A DNA stretch of 64,000 nucleotides from JAIBAC01 sp046331095. GTDB taxonomy: Bacteria; Actinomycetota; Acidimicrobiia; UBA2766. The notes beneath the pieces are model-generated. The model had not been told where the DNA came from. It was given only the letters and a program-made list of their open reading frames with translations, and ran no database searches. The stretch spans positions 682,001 through 746,000 of the forward strand of contig JAXLRM010000003.1 of the NCBI GenBank assembly GCA_046331095.1, written 5' to 3'. Within the stretch, counting starts at the first letter, position 1, and each line of letters begins with the position of its first letter. A program made the position numbers and the translations under genes. Positions 18,796 through 27,501 of this stretch are shown one piece after another.

Positions 18796-19931
18796 AGGCC
18801 GGGGCCTCCGCTCAAGACCACGAGGTCGTCGCGATGGCACACAACCGGAGCGTCGCGCCGGCCGAGGATCTCCGAGAGCTCCTTCGAATCCACCCGGGCG
18901 AGACCCTTTGCTATCAGTGTCCCCTCGCGCCCGCACACCTCGACCGCATCGCCGGAGCGGAATGCGCCACTCACCGCGACCACACCGACGGCTAGGAGCG
19001 ACGAACCGTCGCGCTCGAGCGCTCGAGCCGCTCCCTCGTCCACGAACACGCGTCCGGCCGCGGCCTGGGCGAACGCGATCCACAACTTCCGGCTCGACAG
19101 GCGACGGTCGTGGGGTCGCACGACCGTCCCCACGCTGTGACCCTCCATGAGCGTGGAGAGGACGTCTTCACGGGTGGCGTCGGCGATGAGGGTCGCGACC
19201 CCCGACCAACTCGCCATGCGGGCCGCCGCCAGCTTCGAGGCCATGCCACCCGACCCGAGCGGACCGCCCGCGCCGGCGGCCGCGTCGAGCTCGTGGTCGA
19301 TCGCGTGGACCTCCTCTATGAGGGTCGCCTCCTCGCTCAGGCGCGGATCGGACGAGAGCAGGCCGGGTTGATCGGTGAGCAGCACGAGGGCATCGGCCGC
19401 GATCAGGTGGGCGACGAGGGCGGACAGGCGATCGTTGTCGCCGAAACGGATCTCGTCGTCGGCAACGGTGTCGTTCTCGTTCACGACCGGGACGACGCCG
19501 ATCTCGAGGAGGTGCCGCAGGGTCGAGCGGGCGTGCAGGTACTGGCCGCGCTCCTCGAAGTCGAACCTCGTGAGGAGCACTTGACCCATGTGCACACCGG
19601 CGTGCGCGAAGGCCGCACGGTATTCGATCATCAGGCGCACCTGGCCGACGGCAGCAACTGCCTGGAGCGCCTCCACGTCGGCCGGCCGTTGATCGAACCC
19701 GAGTTCGGGCATGCCGGCAGCGATGGCGCCACTGCTCACGAGCACCACTCGCGCCCCTGCATTCCGGGCGGTGACGACCTGGCGACACACACGCGACACT
19801 GCTTCGGGATCGACGCTGCCGTCGGAGCCGACGAGGGAGCTGGAGCCGATCTTGACCACGAGCGTGGGGTTGCGGCTCAGCTCGAGTGGACGCGTCCCGG
19901 TCAGGGTCTCCTGGACGTCGCCGTCAGTCAT
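18792..19931 (-). CDS. proB: Glutamate 5-kinase
   Basis: Phosphorylates glutamate in the first step of proline synthesis. The 379-residue protein has the amino-acid kinase start VVKIGSSSLVG, the motif VSSGAIAAG, and the nucleotide-binding GSGGMASKLAAA. A C-terminal PUA domain (about 280-370) is present, as in most bacterial ProB. ATG 19931 overlaps the obg stop by eight bases, and its own stop overlaps the proA-like gene, so all three are probably coupled. Confidence 0.95.
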   Translation of the reverse strand: MTDGDVQETLTGTRPLELSRNPTLVVKIGSSSLVGSDGSVDPEAVSRVCRQVVTARNAGARVVLVSSGAIAAGMPELGFDQRPADVEALQAVAAVGQVRLMIEYRAAFAHAGVHMGQVLLTRFDFEERGQYLHARSTLRHLLEIGVVPVVNENDTVADDEIRFGDNDRLSALVAHLIAADALVLLTDQPGLLSSDPRLSEEATLIEEVHAIDHELDAAAGAGGPLGSGGMASKLAAARMASWSGVATLIADATREDVLSTLMEGHSVGTVVRPHDRRLSSRKLWIAFAQAAAGRVFVDEGAARALERDGSSLLAVGVVAVSGAFRSGDAVEVCGREGTLIAKGLARVDSKELSEILGRRDAPVVCHRDDLVVLSGGPGL

Positions 19932-21222
19932 CGCCGTCGACCTCCGGCCCGGACTCCCCCGCCACGTCAGGGGCGAACTCGAAGTCGAGCTCCCCGATGC
20001 GGACATCGTCACCGGACCGGCAACCAGCGGCCTCGAGGGCCTCGAAGACACCCAAGCGACGTAAGCCCTCCTGGACGTAGGCCACGGCCTGCTCGTCGGT
20101 GAGGTCGTTGAGCGCGACACTGCGCCGCACGTCCGGACCGTCGACCACCCAACGGGAGCCCTCACGGTACACCGAGAACCCGCGGCTACGCGGCCGGTGG
20201 ACAACGTAGCCCGTTGTGGGAGGGGCCACCGCGCGGGCGGAGTCCACCGCGTCTGCACAGGCGCGCACCAGCGTCGTGAGACCCTGATGGGTGACCGCCG
20301 AGACAGCGTGGAATTCCCGTTCGGCACCGAGTTGCAGCGAGGCGCGGACCAGATCGACGGTCTCTGTGTCCACGGTGTCGCACTTGGACAGGGCGACGAT
20401 CCGGGGCCTGGCGAGCAGACGCGGTTCGTAGCGGCCGAGTTCGTCGAGGAGAACACGGTACTGCTCGTCGGGCATGTGGTCGGGGTTCATGGGGTCGAGC
20501 AGGACCAACAGCACGTGGGCACGCTCGACGTGACGCAGGAACTGGTGTCCGAGGCCGCGGCCCTCCGCGGCGCCCTCGATCAAACCAGGCACGTCGGCGA
20601 TCACGAGGTCTCTCTCGTCGGCGGTGGCGACACCCAGGTTCGGTGTCAACGTCGTGAACGGGTAGTCCGCGATCTTGGGCCTCGCAGCGCTCACGGACGC
20701 GATCAACGTCGACTTGCCCGCGTTCGGGAAGCCGACCAGGGCGACATCGGCCAGCAGCCGGAGCTCGATACGGATCCAGTGCTCCTCTCCGGGTTCACCC
20801 TGTTCTGCGAAGCGAGGGGCGCGGTGGCGATTCGAGAGGAATCGCTTGTTGCCTCGCCCGCCGCGTCCACCGTGGGCGGCCTGATAGGCGTCGCCGGGGC
20901 CCACGAGGTCGGCGAGAAGCGTCCCGTCGGGATCGCGTACGGTCGTCCCGAGCGGGACCATGATCCGCAAGTCACGTCCGGTGCGTCCGTGACGTTCCTT
21001 GCCCTCCCCGTGCGTGCCCGACTCGGCGCGGAAGTGGATCTCCTTGGTGAAGCGCACGAGGGTGCTGACCGATGCGTCGGCTACCAGGTAGACATCGCCG
21101 CCGCGACCGCCGTCACCGCCGTCGGGACCACCCTTGGGCCGGTGCGCCTCTCGCAGGAACGACATGCACCCTGCCCCACCGTCACCCCCGCGTACGTTGA
21201 TCTGGGCCTCGTCTACGAACAC
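19924..21222 (-). CDS. obg: Obg GTPase
   Basis: Essential GTPase of large-subunit assembly and stress control. The 432-residue protein shows the glycine-rich Obg domain (about 1-158), the G domain with GFPNAGKST, switch II DVPGLIEGA and NKxD-type SKCD, and a C-terminal OCT domain (VYREGSRWVV, then QEGLRRLGV). The start is GTG 21222 with AGGGG upstream. The usual rplU-rpmA-obg linkage is kept, but three partial or full family C repeats lie between rpmA and obg. Confidence 0.96.
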   Translation of the reverse strand: MFVDEAQINVRGGDGGAGCMSFLREAHRPKGGPDGGDGGRGGDVYLVADASVSTLVRFTKEIHFRAESGTHGEGKERHGRTGRDLRIMVPLGTTVRDPDGTLLADLVGPGDAYQAAHGGRGGRGNKRFLSNRHRAPRFAEQGEPGEEHWIRIELRLLADVALVGFPNAGKSTLIASVSAARPKIADYPFTTLTPNLGVATADERDLVIADVPGLIEGAAEGRGLGHQFLRHVERAHVLLVLLDPMNPDHMPDEQYRVLLDELGRYEPRLLARPRIVALSKCDTVDTETVDLVRASLQLGAEREFHAVSAVTHQGLTTLVRACADAVDSARAVAPPTTGYVVHRPRSRGFSVYREGSRWVVDGPDVRRSVALNDLTDEQAVAYVQEGLRRLGVFEALEAAGCRSGDDVRIGELDFEFAPDVAGESGPEVDGDD

Positions 21223-21239
21223 GTGAGCGCGCCCCTATC

Positions 21240-21385
21240 CAAACGCGGGCGGGATGACCCGCCAGCGACACAAGTCACCCGCGTTTCGCACGGGCCCACC
21301 GTCCAAACGCGGGCGGGATAACCCGCCAGCGACACAAATCACCCGCGTTTCGCACGGACCCACCGTCCAAACGCGGGCGGGATGA
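21240..21385. repeat. Palindromic repeat family C, cluster 2 (two full copies and a half)
   Basis: Copies start at 21240, 21304 and 21368 (period 64). The first two are bounded by CAAACGCGGG and CCCGCGTTT; the third keeps only its left half and stops 16 bases short of the rpmA stop codon. The cluster lies inside the rpmA-obg spacer. Confidence 0.9.
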
Positions 21386-21400
21386 CGGGCCGGGTGCGGC

Positions 21401-21658
21401 TCAGGCGAGGTCGGCGGGGTCGATGTGGACGAACCGACGTGTGCCCTGCTGGAAACGCACGTGTCCGTGCACCTTGGCGAAGAGGGTGTCGTCGCTGCCC
21501 TTGCCGACGTTGTCGCCGGGGTGCCAGCGGGTACCGCGCTGGCGCACGATGATCGTTCCCGCGTGCACGAGCTCGCCCGAATGCGCCTTGATCCCGAGCC
21601 GCTGTGCATGGGAATCGCGGCCGTTCCGGCTCGAGCCACCGCTCTTGGTCTTGGACAT
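21401..21658 (-). CDS. rpmA: 50S ribosomal protein L27
   Basis: An 85-residue basic protein with the L27 pattern KSGGSSRNGRDSHAQRLG and GTIIVRQRGTRWHPGDNVG. It sits near the peptidyl transferase centre. It follows rplU after 14 bases in one transcription unit. Confidence 0.97.
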   Translation of the reverse strand: MSKTKSGGSSRNGRDSHAQRLGIKAHSGELVHAGTIIVRQRGTRWHPGDNVGKGSDDTLFAKVHGHVRFQQGTRRFVHIDPADLA

Positions 21659-21672
21659 GGGCGGTCCTGTGG

Positions 21673-21975
21673 TCAGCCCGGGGAGATCGAGACGATCTCG
21701 ATGCGGGAGTGGATCTGGCGGTGACCGTTCTTCTTGCGGTAACCCGTCTTGGCCTTGTACTTGAAGACCGTGAGCTTGGGGCCCTTGCGCTCGTCGACGA
21801 GCCTCGCCTTGACCGTACCGGCGTTTGCCCCGGCCGTGACGTCGGCGCCGTCGAAGAGCATGATCGCCGCCAGCTCGATCTCGTCACCGGGGGCACCGGC
21901 GAGGCGTTCCACGTCGAGGACCTCGCCCTCGGCCACCTTGTACTGCTTGCCGCCGGTCCTGATCACTGCATGCAT
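21673..21975 (-). CDS. rplU: 50S ribosomal protein L21
   Basis: A 100-residue protein with the L21 start AVIRTGGKQYKV and the ending KTGYRKKNGHRQ. It binds 23S rRNA in the large subunit. It is the first gene of rplU-rpmA-obg-proB; a TAACCT element nine bases before the ATG suggests a leaderless mRNA. Confidence 0.97.
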   Translation of the reverse strand: MHAVIRTGGKQYKVAEGEVLDVERLAGAPGDEIELAAIMLFDGADVTAGANAGTVKARLVDERKGPKLTVFKYKAKTGYRKKNGHRQIHSRIEIVSISPG

Positions 21976-21984
21976 AGACGCCCG

Positions 21985-21990
21985 AGGTTA
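21985..21990 (-). promoter_or_regulatory. -10 element of rplU (leaderless)
   Basis: TAACCT on the minus strand, nine bases before the rplU ATG at 21975. Confidence 0.55.
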
Positions 21991-22030
21991 GCAGGACCAA
22001 CGCCCTTGCCCCGAGGTCGGGCACTCACCC

Positions 22031-22050
22031 TCGGAGCGCGACCGCTCCGA
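22031..22050. terminator. Hairpin after tatA
   Basis: Perfect 8-bp stem TCGGAGCG/CGCTCCGA with a four-base loop, 12 bases after the tatA stop. There is no T-run, which is common for GC-rich terminators. Confidence 0.45.
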
Positions 22051-22061
22051 CGGGGCGGCGA

Positions 22062-22214
22062 TCAGTCCTCGGACGCTCTGGTGTCGGCGCCCTGGGCGAA
22101 CTCCTTCTTGGATTCGCCGAGGGAACGGGCGAGCTTCGGCAGTCGAGTCGCACCGAAGAGGAGCACGACGATTCCGAGGATGATGAGCAGTTCGGTGGGT
22201 CCGAGGCCTCCCAT
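22062..22214 (-). CDS. tatA: Sec-independent translocase subunit TatA
   Basis: A 50-residue protein: short periplasmic start, one hydrophobic helix (ELLIILGIVVLLFGATRLPKLA) with the hinge FGxxxLP, an amphipathic helix (KLARSLGESKKEF) and an acidic tail. It forms the pore of the twin-arginine export system. It is short compared with typical TatA (60-90), with a trimmed tail. A Shine-Dalgarno AAAGGA lies nine bases before the ATG. TatB and TatC are not in the window. Confidence 0.92.
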   Translation of the reverse strand: MGGLGPTELLIILGIVVLLFGATRLPKLARSLGESKKEFAQGADTRASED

Positions 22215-22341
22215 GTGGGACGTCCTTTCGGGAGGGGCTTCCCAGATTATGGGCGCGATGGCGGTGTCGGTACAACGTGACTTCGTCCCGGGACAGCCAC
22301 TCCCCTGCTCGGGCGCGATGCCCGTGCCGAGGCCGTCAACG

Positions 22342-22347
22342 TAGGAT
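22342..22347 (+). promoter_or_regulatory. -10 element of the LapA-domain gene
   Basis: TAGGAT 35 bases before the ATG at 22383, leaving a short leader with a GGGGG ribosome site. Confidence 0.45.
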
Positions 22348-22382
22348 CGTCCGGGTCAGGACCACCATGGCAGGGGGCGGCG

Positions 22383-22628
22383 ATGTCAGAGCGCAGGGAG
22401 AGCACCGACAAGGCGTCGCGGTCGGGCCCGAGCGCCAAGATGATCGTGGCGGGAATCGTCGCCGTCCTGTTGATCGTCCTCGTCGTCCTCAACTCGCAGA
22501 CCGTGCCCCTGCATCTCATCTTCGTCACCGTCGAGTGGCCGCTGTGGCTGCTGCTCACGATCGTGATCGTCCTCGCGCTCGGTATCGGCTACATACTCGG
22601 CAGCCAGGCGTCCAAGCGTCGGAAGTAG
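22383..22628 (+). CDS. LapA-domain (DUF1049) membrane protein
   Basis: An 81-residue protein with two membrane helices (MIVAGIVAVLLIVLVVLNSQ and PLWLLLTIVIVLALGIGYILG) separated by TVPLHLIFVTVEW, the usual LapA pattern, and a basic end SQASKRRK. The family is linked to lipopolysaccharide assembly in Gram-negatives; in actinobacteria its role is not known. It converges on rne with 25 bases between stops. Confidence 0.85.
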   Translation: MSERRESTDKASRSGPSAKMIVAGIVAVLLIVLVVLNSQTVPLHLIFVTVEWPLWLLLTIVIVLALGIGYILGSQASKRRK

Positions 22629-22653
22629 CAGGGTCGGGCCGCCAGTGCCGCGC

Positions 22654-24603
22654 TCAGAAGTCCTCGTCGATGATGAGCCCGCGGCCGCTGCACTCCGCAC
22701 ATGCGTGGCTGAACGCGGATATGAGCCCTTCGCTGACGTTCTTGCGGGTCATCTCGACCAGGCCCAGCTCGCTGATGTCGTAGATCTGGGTTTTGGTCTT
22801 GTCCTGCGCGACCGCCTCCCGGAACGCTCGCAACACCGCTTGGCGGTTCTTGGCCGTCTCCATGTCGATGAAGTCGATCACGATGATCCCGCCGATGTCG
22901 CGTAGGCGCAACTGGCGGGCGATCTCGTCGGCCGCCTCGAGGTTGTTCTGGAAGACGGTCTCCTCGAGGCTGTTCTTGCCGACGTTCTTGGACGTGTTGA
23001 CGTCGATCACGGTGAGCGCTTCGGCGCTGTCGAACACGAGCGAGCCACCGGAGGGCAACCAGACCTTCCGGGACAGACCCTGGCGGAGCTGCTCGCTCAC
23101 GTGGTAGCGGCGGTACAGCGACATGTTGTCGTCGTAGAACTGGATCCGCTGCAGGAGGTCGGGCTCGTAGTCGCCGAGGTAGGCGCAGATCTTGTCGTAG
23201 ACCTCCTTGTCGTCCACGATCAGACGTCGGAACTCGCCGCTGAAGATCTCCCGCACGGTGCGGATCACGAGGTCGGGCTCCTCGTAGACCAGTTCGGGCG
23301 GATTGGCACGAGTGGCCTCGCGGTACACGTCCTTCCAGAGCTCCTCGAGGCGCTGCATGTCGAGCGAGAGCTTGTCCTCGCTCGTGTACTCGGCAGCGGT
23401 GCGCACTATGACGCCGAAGCCTTCGGGCCTGATGCGGCGCAGGACATCGCGCAGGCGCTCGCGTTCGGACTCGGCGAGGCGGCGCGAGATGCCGGTGGCG
23501 TCGCTCTCGGGCACGAGCACCAGGAAGCGACCGGGCAGACTGATCTCGGTGGTGAGACGGGCGCCCTTGGAGCCCATCGGGTCCTTGACGACCTGGACGA
23601 GGACGGACTGGCCGACCTCGAGGATGTCCTCGATGCGGGGCGACTTCGTCTCGAACTCGTCGGCGATGAAACGCACGTCACCTGCGTACAGAACGGCGTT
23701 CTTGGGTGTGCCGATGTCGACGAAGGCGGCTTCCATTCCTGGCAGGACGTTCTGCACCTTGCCGAGGTAGATGTTGCCCGCGATCGACTGCGAGGTCCGG
23801 TCCGCCACGTAGTGCTCGACGAGCAAGCGACCCTCGAGGACCGACACCTGAACCCTGTCGCCCTCGACGTGGATGAGCATCTGGAGGCGACCGCGCTCGT
23901 CCTTGTCGAACTCGGACGGCACGCCGTTCGCGTTTGCCTCCGCGGCGACGACCGGCGCTGCCGCGGGTGTGGTGGCGCTGTCGCGGTCCGCGCCGCCTGC
24001 GCCGATCTCGTCGGCCCCGGACGCCTCCTCGGCCCCGGGCGCGTCCTCGTTCCCGGGCGCGTCCTCGTTCACCGGACGGCGTCTCCGGCGGCGGCGTTTG
24101 ATCGTGCGTCGCTCGGCGCCGTCCGCCTCCGATTCGGCCCCGGTCAGGTCGTCGGCGTCGTCGGCGTCGACGACTTCGGTCGCCTCCAGGACCTCTGCAG
24201 CCTCGCCGATCTCCTGAGACTCCGCCTCGACCGCCTCCGCCTCGACCGCCTCCGCCTCGACCGCCTCCGCCTCGACCGCCTCCGCCTCGACCGCCTCCGC
24301 CTCGACCGCCTCCGCCTCGACCGCCTCCGCCTCGACCGCCTCCTCGGTTTCCCGGGCAGGCTCGGCCGCGACCACCGCGGCGGTCTCGGCCTCGGTGGGG
24401 TCTACGTCCGGCAGGACCGGAATCGGTTCGGGCACGGCCTCGACATCCTCGATCACTTCGGACGGGTCTCCGGTCGCGGACGCGGGTACCTCGGTCGGCT
24501 CGCCGACCGAGGTACCAGAGTCATCACCCCCAGGTTCATCGGGCGACTGATGCGTGCGCCGCGGCTGGTGAGTCGGACGTGGCTTCCTCACGAAGCGGGC
24601 CAT
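22654..24603 (-). CDS. rne: Ribonuclease E/G family endoribonuclease
   Basis: Cuts single-stranded RNA in mRNA decay and rRNA maturation. The 649-residue protein has a long acidic, low-complexity N-terminal arm with eight AVEAE repeats and an arginine patch (KRRRRRRR), an S1 domain (GNIYLGKVQNVLPGMEAAFVD), and the DNase-I-like catalytic core with both metal-binding aspartates (TVIDVNTS and VIDFIDM). The Zn-link CAECSGRG is at the C-terminus. ATG 24603 is set by AAAGGAG five bases upstream. It overlaps the TIGR03936 gene by 68 bases. Confidence 0.93.
   Translation of the reverse strand: MARFVRKPRPTHQPRRTHQSPDEPGGDDSGTSVGEPTEVPASATGDPSEVIEDVEAVPEPIPVLPDVDPTEAETAAVVAAEPARETEEAVEAEAVEAEAVEAEAVEAEAVEAEAVEAEAVEAEAVEAESQEIGEAAEVLEATEVVDADDADDLTGAESEADGAERRTIKRRRRRRRPVNEDAPGNEDAPGAEEASGADEIGAGGADRDSATTPAAAPVVAAEANANGVPSEFDKDERGRLQMLIHVEGDRVQVSVLEGRLLVEHYVADRTSQSIAGNIYLGKVQNVLPGMEAAFVDIGTPKNAVLYAGDVRFIADEFETKSPRIEDILEVGQSVLVQVVKDPMGSKGARLTTEISLPGRFLVLVPESDATGISRRLAESERERLRDVLRRIRPEGFGVIVRTAAEYTSEDKLSLDMQRLEELWKDVYREATRANPPELVYEEPDLVIRTVREIFSGEFRRLIVDDKEVYDKICAYLGDYEPDLLQRIQFYDDNMSLYRRYHVSEQLRQGLSRKVWLPSGGSLVFDSAEALTVIDVNTSKNVGKNSLEETVFQNNLEAADEIARQLRLRDIGGIIVIDFIDMETAKNRQAVLRAFREAVAQDKTKTQIYDISELGLVEMTRKNVSEGLISAFSHACAECSGRGLIIDEDF
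24221..24342. repeat. 15-bp coding tandem repeat in rne (eight units)
   Basis: Eight near-perfect copies of CCTCCGCCTCGACCG (plus strand) encode AVEAE repeats in the N-terminal arm of the RNase. The lack of synonymous drift between copies suggests recent slippage expansion. Confidence 0.9.
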
Positions 24604-25396
24604 TGCGGCTCCTTTCGTCAACGGTTTCTGAACATGGAGCCGTTTCCACGGGGAGGCCCGCCGGCAGCGGCTCCGAGAAGTCCACCGGTCCGCCCACGAG
24701 CTGGGCGCTCCGGTGCACGAGCTTCGACTCGATCCGAGGTTCGGTCACCGAGCAGATCTCGGTTGGGCGGTACGCGCGCGGCTGGGCCGCGAGGCGCATC
24801 CGCACGATGCGGCACCCGGCCGCAGTCTGCAGCCCCTCGGCTCCGAGCTGTCCGATGACCTCCCCGGGAGCCTCCACCGGGGCATCACGGGAGGGATGCA
24901 GGAGCACCAGTTGGAGCACGCCCGGGCGCAGGTCGACGGTCTGCCTGCGCCCCTTGCGCTCGAGCTCGAACGGGAGCGCACTGGCGGCAAGGACACCCTC
25001 GAGCGCCTCTGCCACCTCCGCCGGCGGCGCCTCCGTCAACACGAGGTAGTCCGAGGCGGTGACGGTGGACTGCAAGGACGGCGTTCCGGGATCCACCGCG
25101 GCGCCGGCCACCACGACGATGCCCTCCGGCAGGACCGAGTTCAGACGTTCTGCTGTTGTCGCACAATCGACGTCGCCCGCCAGGTCGATGTCGAGGTATT
25201 CGGCGCTCGAAGTGAAACAGGTGGGCAATGCCAGCCCGAAGTGCATGCGCGGACGCGGAGAGAAGCCGCCCGTGAACTCGAGCGGCAGTTCCGCCCGCCT
25301 GATGGCGCGCTCCCACACGCGCACGAGGTCGAGGTGCCCGATGAAGCGCACCTTGCCCGTCTTGGTGAAACGCAGCCGCAAACGCAGAGGACTCAC
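24536..25396 (-). CDS. TIGR03936 / DUF2344 radical SAM-linked protein
   Basis: A 286-residue protein with the family start LRLRFTKTGKVRFIGHLDLVRVWERAIRRAELPLEFTGGFSPRPRMHFGLALP. Genes of this family follow or fuse to the TIGR03960 radical SAM protein, as here (one base between them). The job is unknown; a role in RNA or protein modification is often suggested. The start is GTG 25396. The last 68 bases overlap rne. Confidence 0.88.
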   Translation of the reverse strand: MSPLRLRLRFTKTGKVRFIGHLDLVRVWERAIRRAELPLEFTGGFSPRPRMHFGLALPTCFTSSAEYLDIDLAGDVDCATTAERLNSVLPEGIVVVAGAAVDPGTPSLQSTVTASDYLVLTEAPPAEVAEALEGVLAASALPFELERKGRRQTVDLRPGVLQLVLLHPSRDAPVEAPGEVIGQLGAEGLQTAAGCRIVRMRLAAQPRAYRPTEICSVTEPRIESKLVHRSAQLVGGPVDFSEPLPAGLPVETAPCSETVDERSRNGPLREEATSDSPAAAHASVAR

Positions 25397-25397
25397 C

Positions 25398-27374
25398 TCA
25401 TCCCGTCGCGGTGGCAACCTCCTGCGTCTGCGTGGGCTTCGCACTCAACTCGACGGGCTTCCCGGCGCCGGGAAGCCCGGCCTCGGGTAGTCGCTGACCC
25501 GTCCCCTGGCTGCCGCCCGCCGGAGGCGAGGCGGAGGCGACGAGATGCTCGATCCCGTAGTCGGTGCAAACCCCGCAGTCGTAGCAAGGTGTCCACCGGC
25601 AGTCTTCGAGCACGTTCATGTCGAGGGCTTCCCGCCATTCGTCCCAGAGGAACTCACGGCGCAGCCCCACGCCTACGTGCTCCCACGGGAAGACCTCCTG
25701 GTCGCCCCGTGTCCTGTGTACTGTCGATTCGATGTCCTGGTCGTGCGCGCGCATGGCGCGGGTCCAGAGGTCGAGCGAGAAGTGCTCACCCCATTCCTGG
25801 AAGACCCCGCCGGCCCGCCAGACGTGCTCGATCACCGCGCCCAGGCGCCTGTCGCCGCGGCTCACGATCCCCTCCGCTGTCGTCGCTGAGGGGTCGTGCC
25901 AGCGCAGCTGGGCCCTTGTACGCCGGGTGGCGTCCTTCAGCAGGCCGATCTTGTGCTCCAGTTCCCCGGGCCGGGCTTGGCCGAACCACTGGAACGGCGT
26001 GTGTGCCTTGGGCACGAAGCCCCCGACCGAGAGTGTGCACGAGGCACCCTTGACATGACGCTTGCCGATCTCGACGACGTTACGACCGAGTTCGCCGATG
26101 CCGAGCACGTCCTCGTCGGTCTCGGTCGGGAGGCCGACCATGAAGTACAGCTTCATGCGCTTCCACCCGTTGGCATAGGCGGCCTCGACGGCGGCGTACA
26201 GGTCCTCCTCGGCAACGAGCTTGTTGACGACCCGGCGCATCCTCCACGTTCCGGCCTCCGGCGCGAACGTCAGACCGGTTCGTTTCACACTGCTGATCCG
26301 CGAGGCGAGGCCGACACCGAACGCGTCCACGCGCAGACTCGGCAACGACAGCGATACCCGGTCGCCGCCGACATCGTCCATGATCCCCCCGACAAGGCTC
26401 TCCGCGCCGGAGTAGTCCGCCGAGGACAGCGACAGGAGGCTCACGTCCTCGTAGCCCGATGACGCGAGCCCGTCGCGAACCATGCGCCGGATCTGCTCCG
26501 GAGGCCGTTCACGCACAGGCCGCGTAATCATCCCTGCCTGACAGAAGCGGCAGCCCCGCGTGCAGCCGCGGAAGATCTCGACGTTGAGGCGATCGTGGAC
26601 GACCTCGGTGAGCGGCACCAGCGGTCGGCGGGGATAGGGCATGTCGGCGAGGTCCGCGATCCGGCGCGACTCCACCCGCTCGGGAGCTGCCGGATGGTTC
26701 GGCTCGACAGCGGCGACGGTGCCGTCGGGGGCGTAGACGACGTCGTAGAGAGAGGGCACGTAGACGCCCTCGATGCGAGCGAGGGCAGCGAGGAGCTCGT
26801 GGCGGCTGCCACCACCAGCGCGCCAGTCGTTCACCACCGCCGTGATGTCGACGACTGCGTCCTCACCGTCGCCGACGACGACCGCGTCGAGGAACTCGGC
26901 GACGGGCTCCGGGTTCGTGACGGCGTGACCGCCAGCCACGACGAGAGGGTCGTCGCGCCGCCGATCCTGTGATCGCAAGGGCACCCCGGCGAGGTCGAGG
27001 CACTCGAGCAGGTTGGTGTAGAGCAGTTCCGACGGGAACGTGAACGCGAGCACGTCGAACGCGTCGGCACGCTCGTGGCGGTCCACCGAGAACAGCGGCA
27101 CGCCGGCGGCACGCATCGCGGCGGCCATGTCGGGCCACGGCGCGTACGCCCTCTCCGCCTGCGCGTCGGGTCGCTCGTTGAGGAGCTCGTACAGGATCTG
27201 AAGTCCGAGGTTGGGGAGACCGATCTCGTAGGCATCCGGGAACACGAGGAGCCAGCGCACCATCTCCGGACCGGGCACCTTGCGGATGATGTTCCCCTCG
27301 CCGCCGATGTACCTGGCCGGCCTCGCGACACCGGGCAGAAGCGGTTCGACGACGGGCCACATGGAGTGGCTCAC
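25398..27374 (-). CDS. TIGR03960 B12-binding-like radical SAM protein
   Basis: A 658-residue protein with the conserved start EPLLPGVARPARYIGGEGN, a cobalamin-binding-like N-terminal domain, and the radical SAM cluster motif CTRGCRFCQ (CxxxCxxC) in the middle. A cysteine-rich end (CRWTPCYDCGVCTDYG) could hold another cluster. It forms a coupled pair with the TIGR03936 gene. The reaction is not known. GTG 27374 or ATG 27362 are both possible starts. A TACGCT element at 27465-27470 could be the promoter with a leader of about 85 bases. Confidence 0.88.
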   Translation of the reverse strand: MSHSMWPVVEPLLPGVARPARYIGGEGNIIRKVPGPEMVRWLLVFPDAYEIGLPNLGLQILYELLNERPDAQAERAYAPWPDMAAAMRAAGVPLFSVDRHERADAFDVLAFTFPSELLYTNLLECLDLAGVPLRSQDRRRDDPLVVAGGHAVTNPEPVAEFLDAVVVGDGEDAVVDITAVVNDWRAGGGSRHELLAALARIEGVYVPSLYDVVYAPDGTVAAVEPNHPAAPERVESRRIADLADMPYPRRPLVPLTEVVHDRLNVEIFRGCTRGCRFCQAGMITRPVRERPPEQIRRMVRDGLASSGYEDVSLLSLSSADYSGAESLVGGIMDDVGGDRVSLSLPSLRVDAFGVGLASRISSVKRTGLTFAPEAGTWRMRRVVNKLVAEEDLYAAVEAAYANGWKRMKLYFMVGLPTETDEDVLGIGELGRNVVEIGKRHVKGASCTLSVGGFVPKAHTPFQWFGQARPGELEHKIGLLKDATRRTRAQLRWHDPSATTAEGIVSRGDRRLGAVIEHVWRAGGVFQEWGEHFSLDLWTRAMRAHDQDIESTVHRTRGDQEVFPWEHVGVGLRREFLWDEWREALDMNVLEDCRWTPCYDCGVCTDYGIEHLVASASPPAGGSQGTGQRLPEAGLPGAGKPVELSAKPTQTQEVATATG

Positions 27375-27501
27375 TGGAGTTCCCGTCTCTTGCGGTAGTC
27401 CGTGGCGTCGGGACAGGCTCCACCGCAGCGGAAGGGCCCGAGGGCACGGACGAAATCTCTCGTCAGCGTAGCAGGCGCTCCGACACACCCCGAGCGCCGC
27501 T

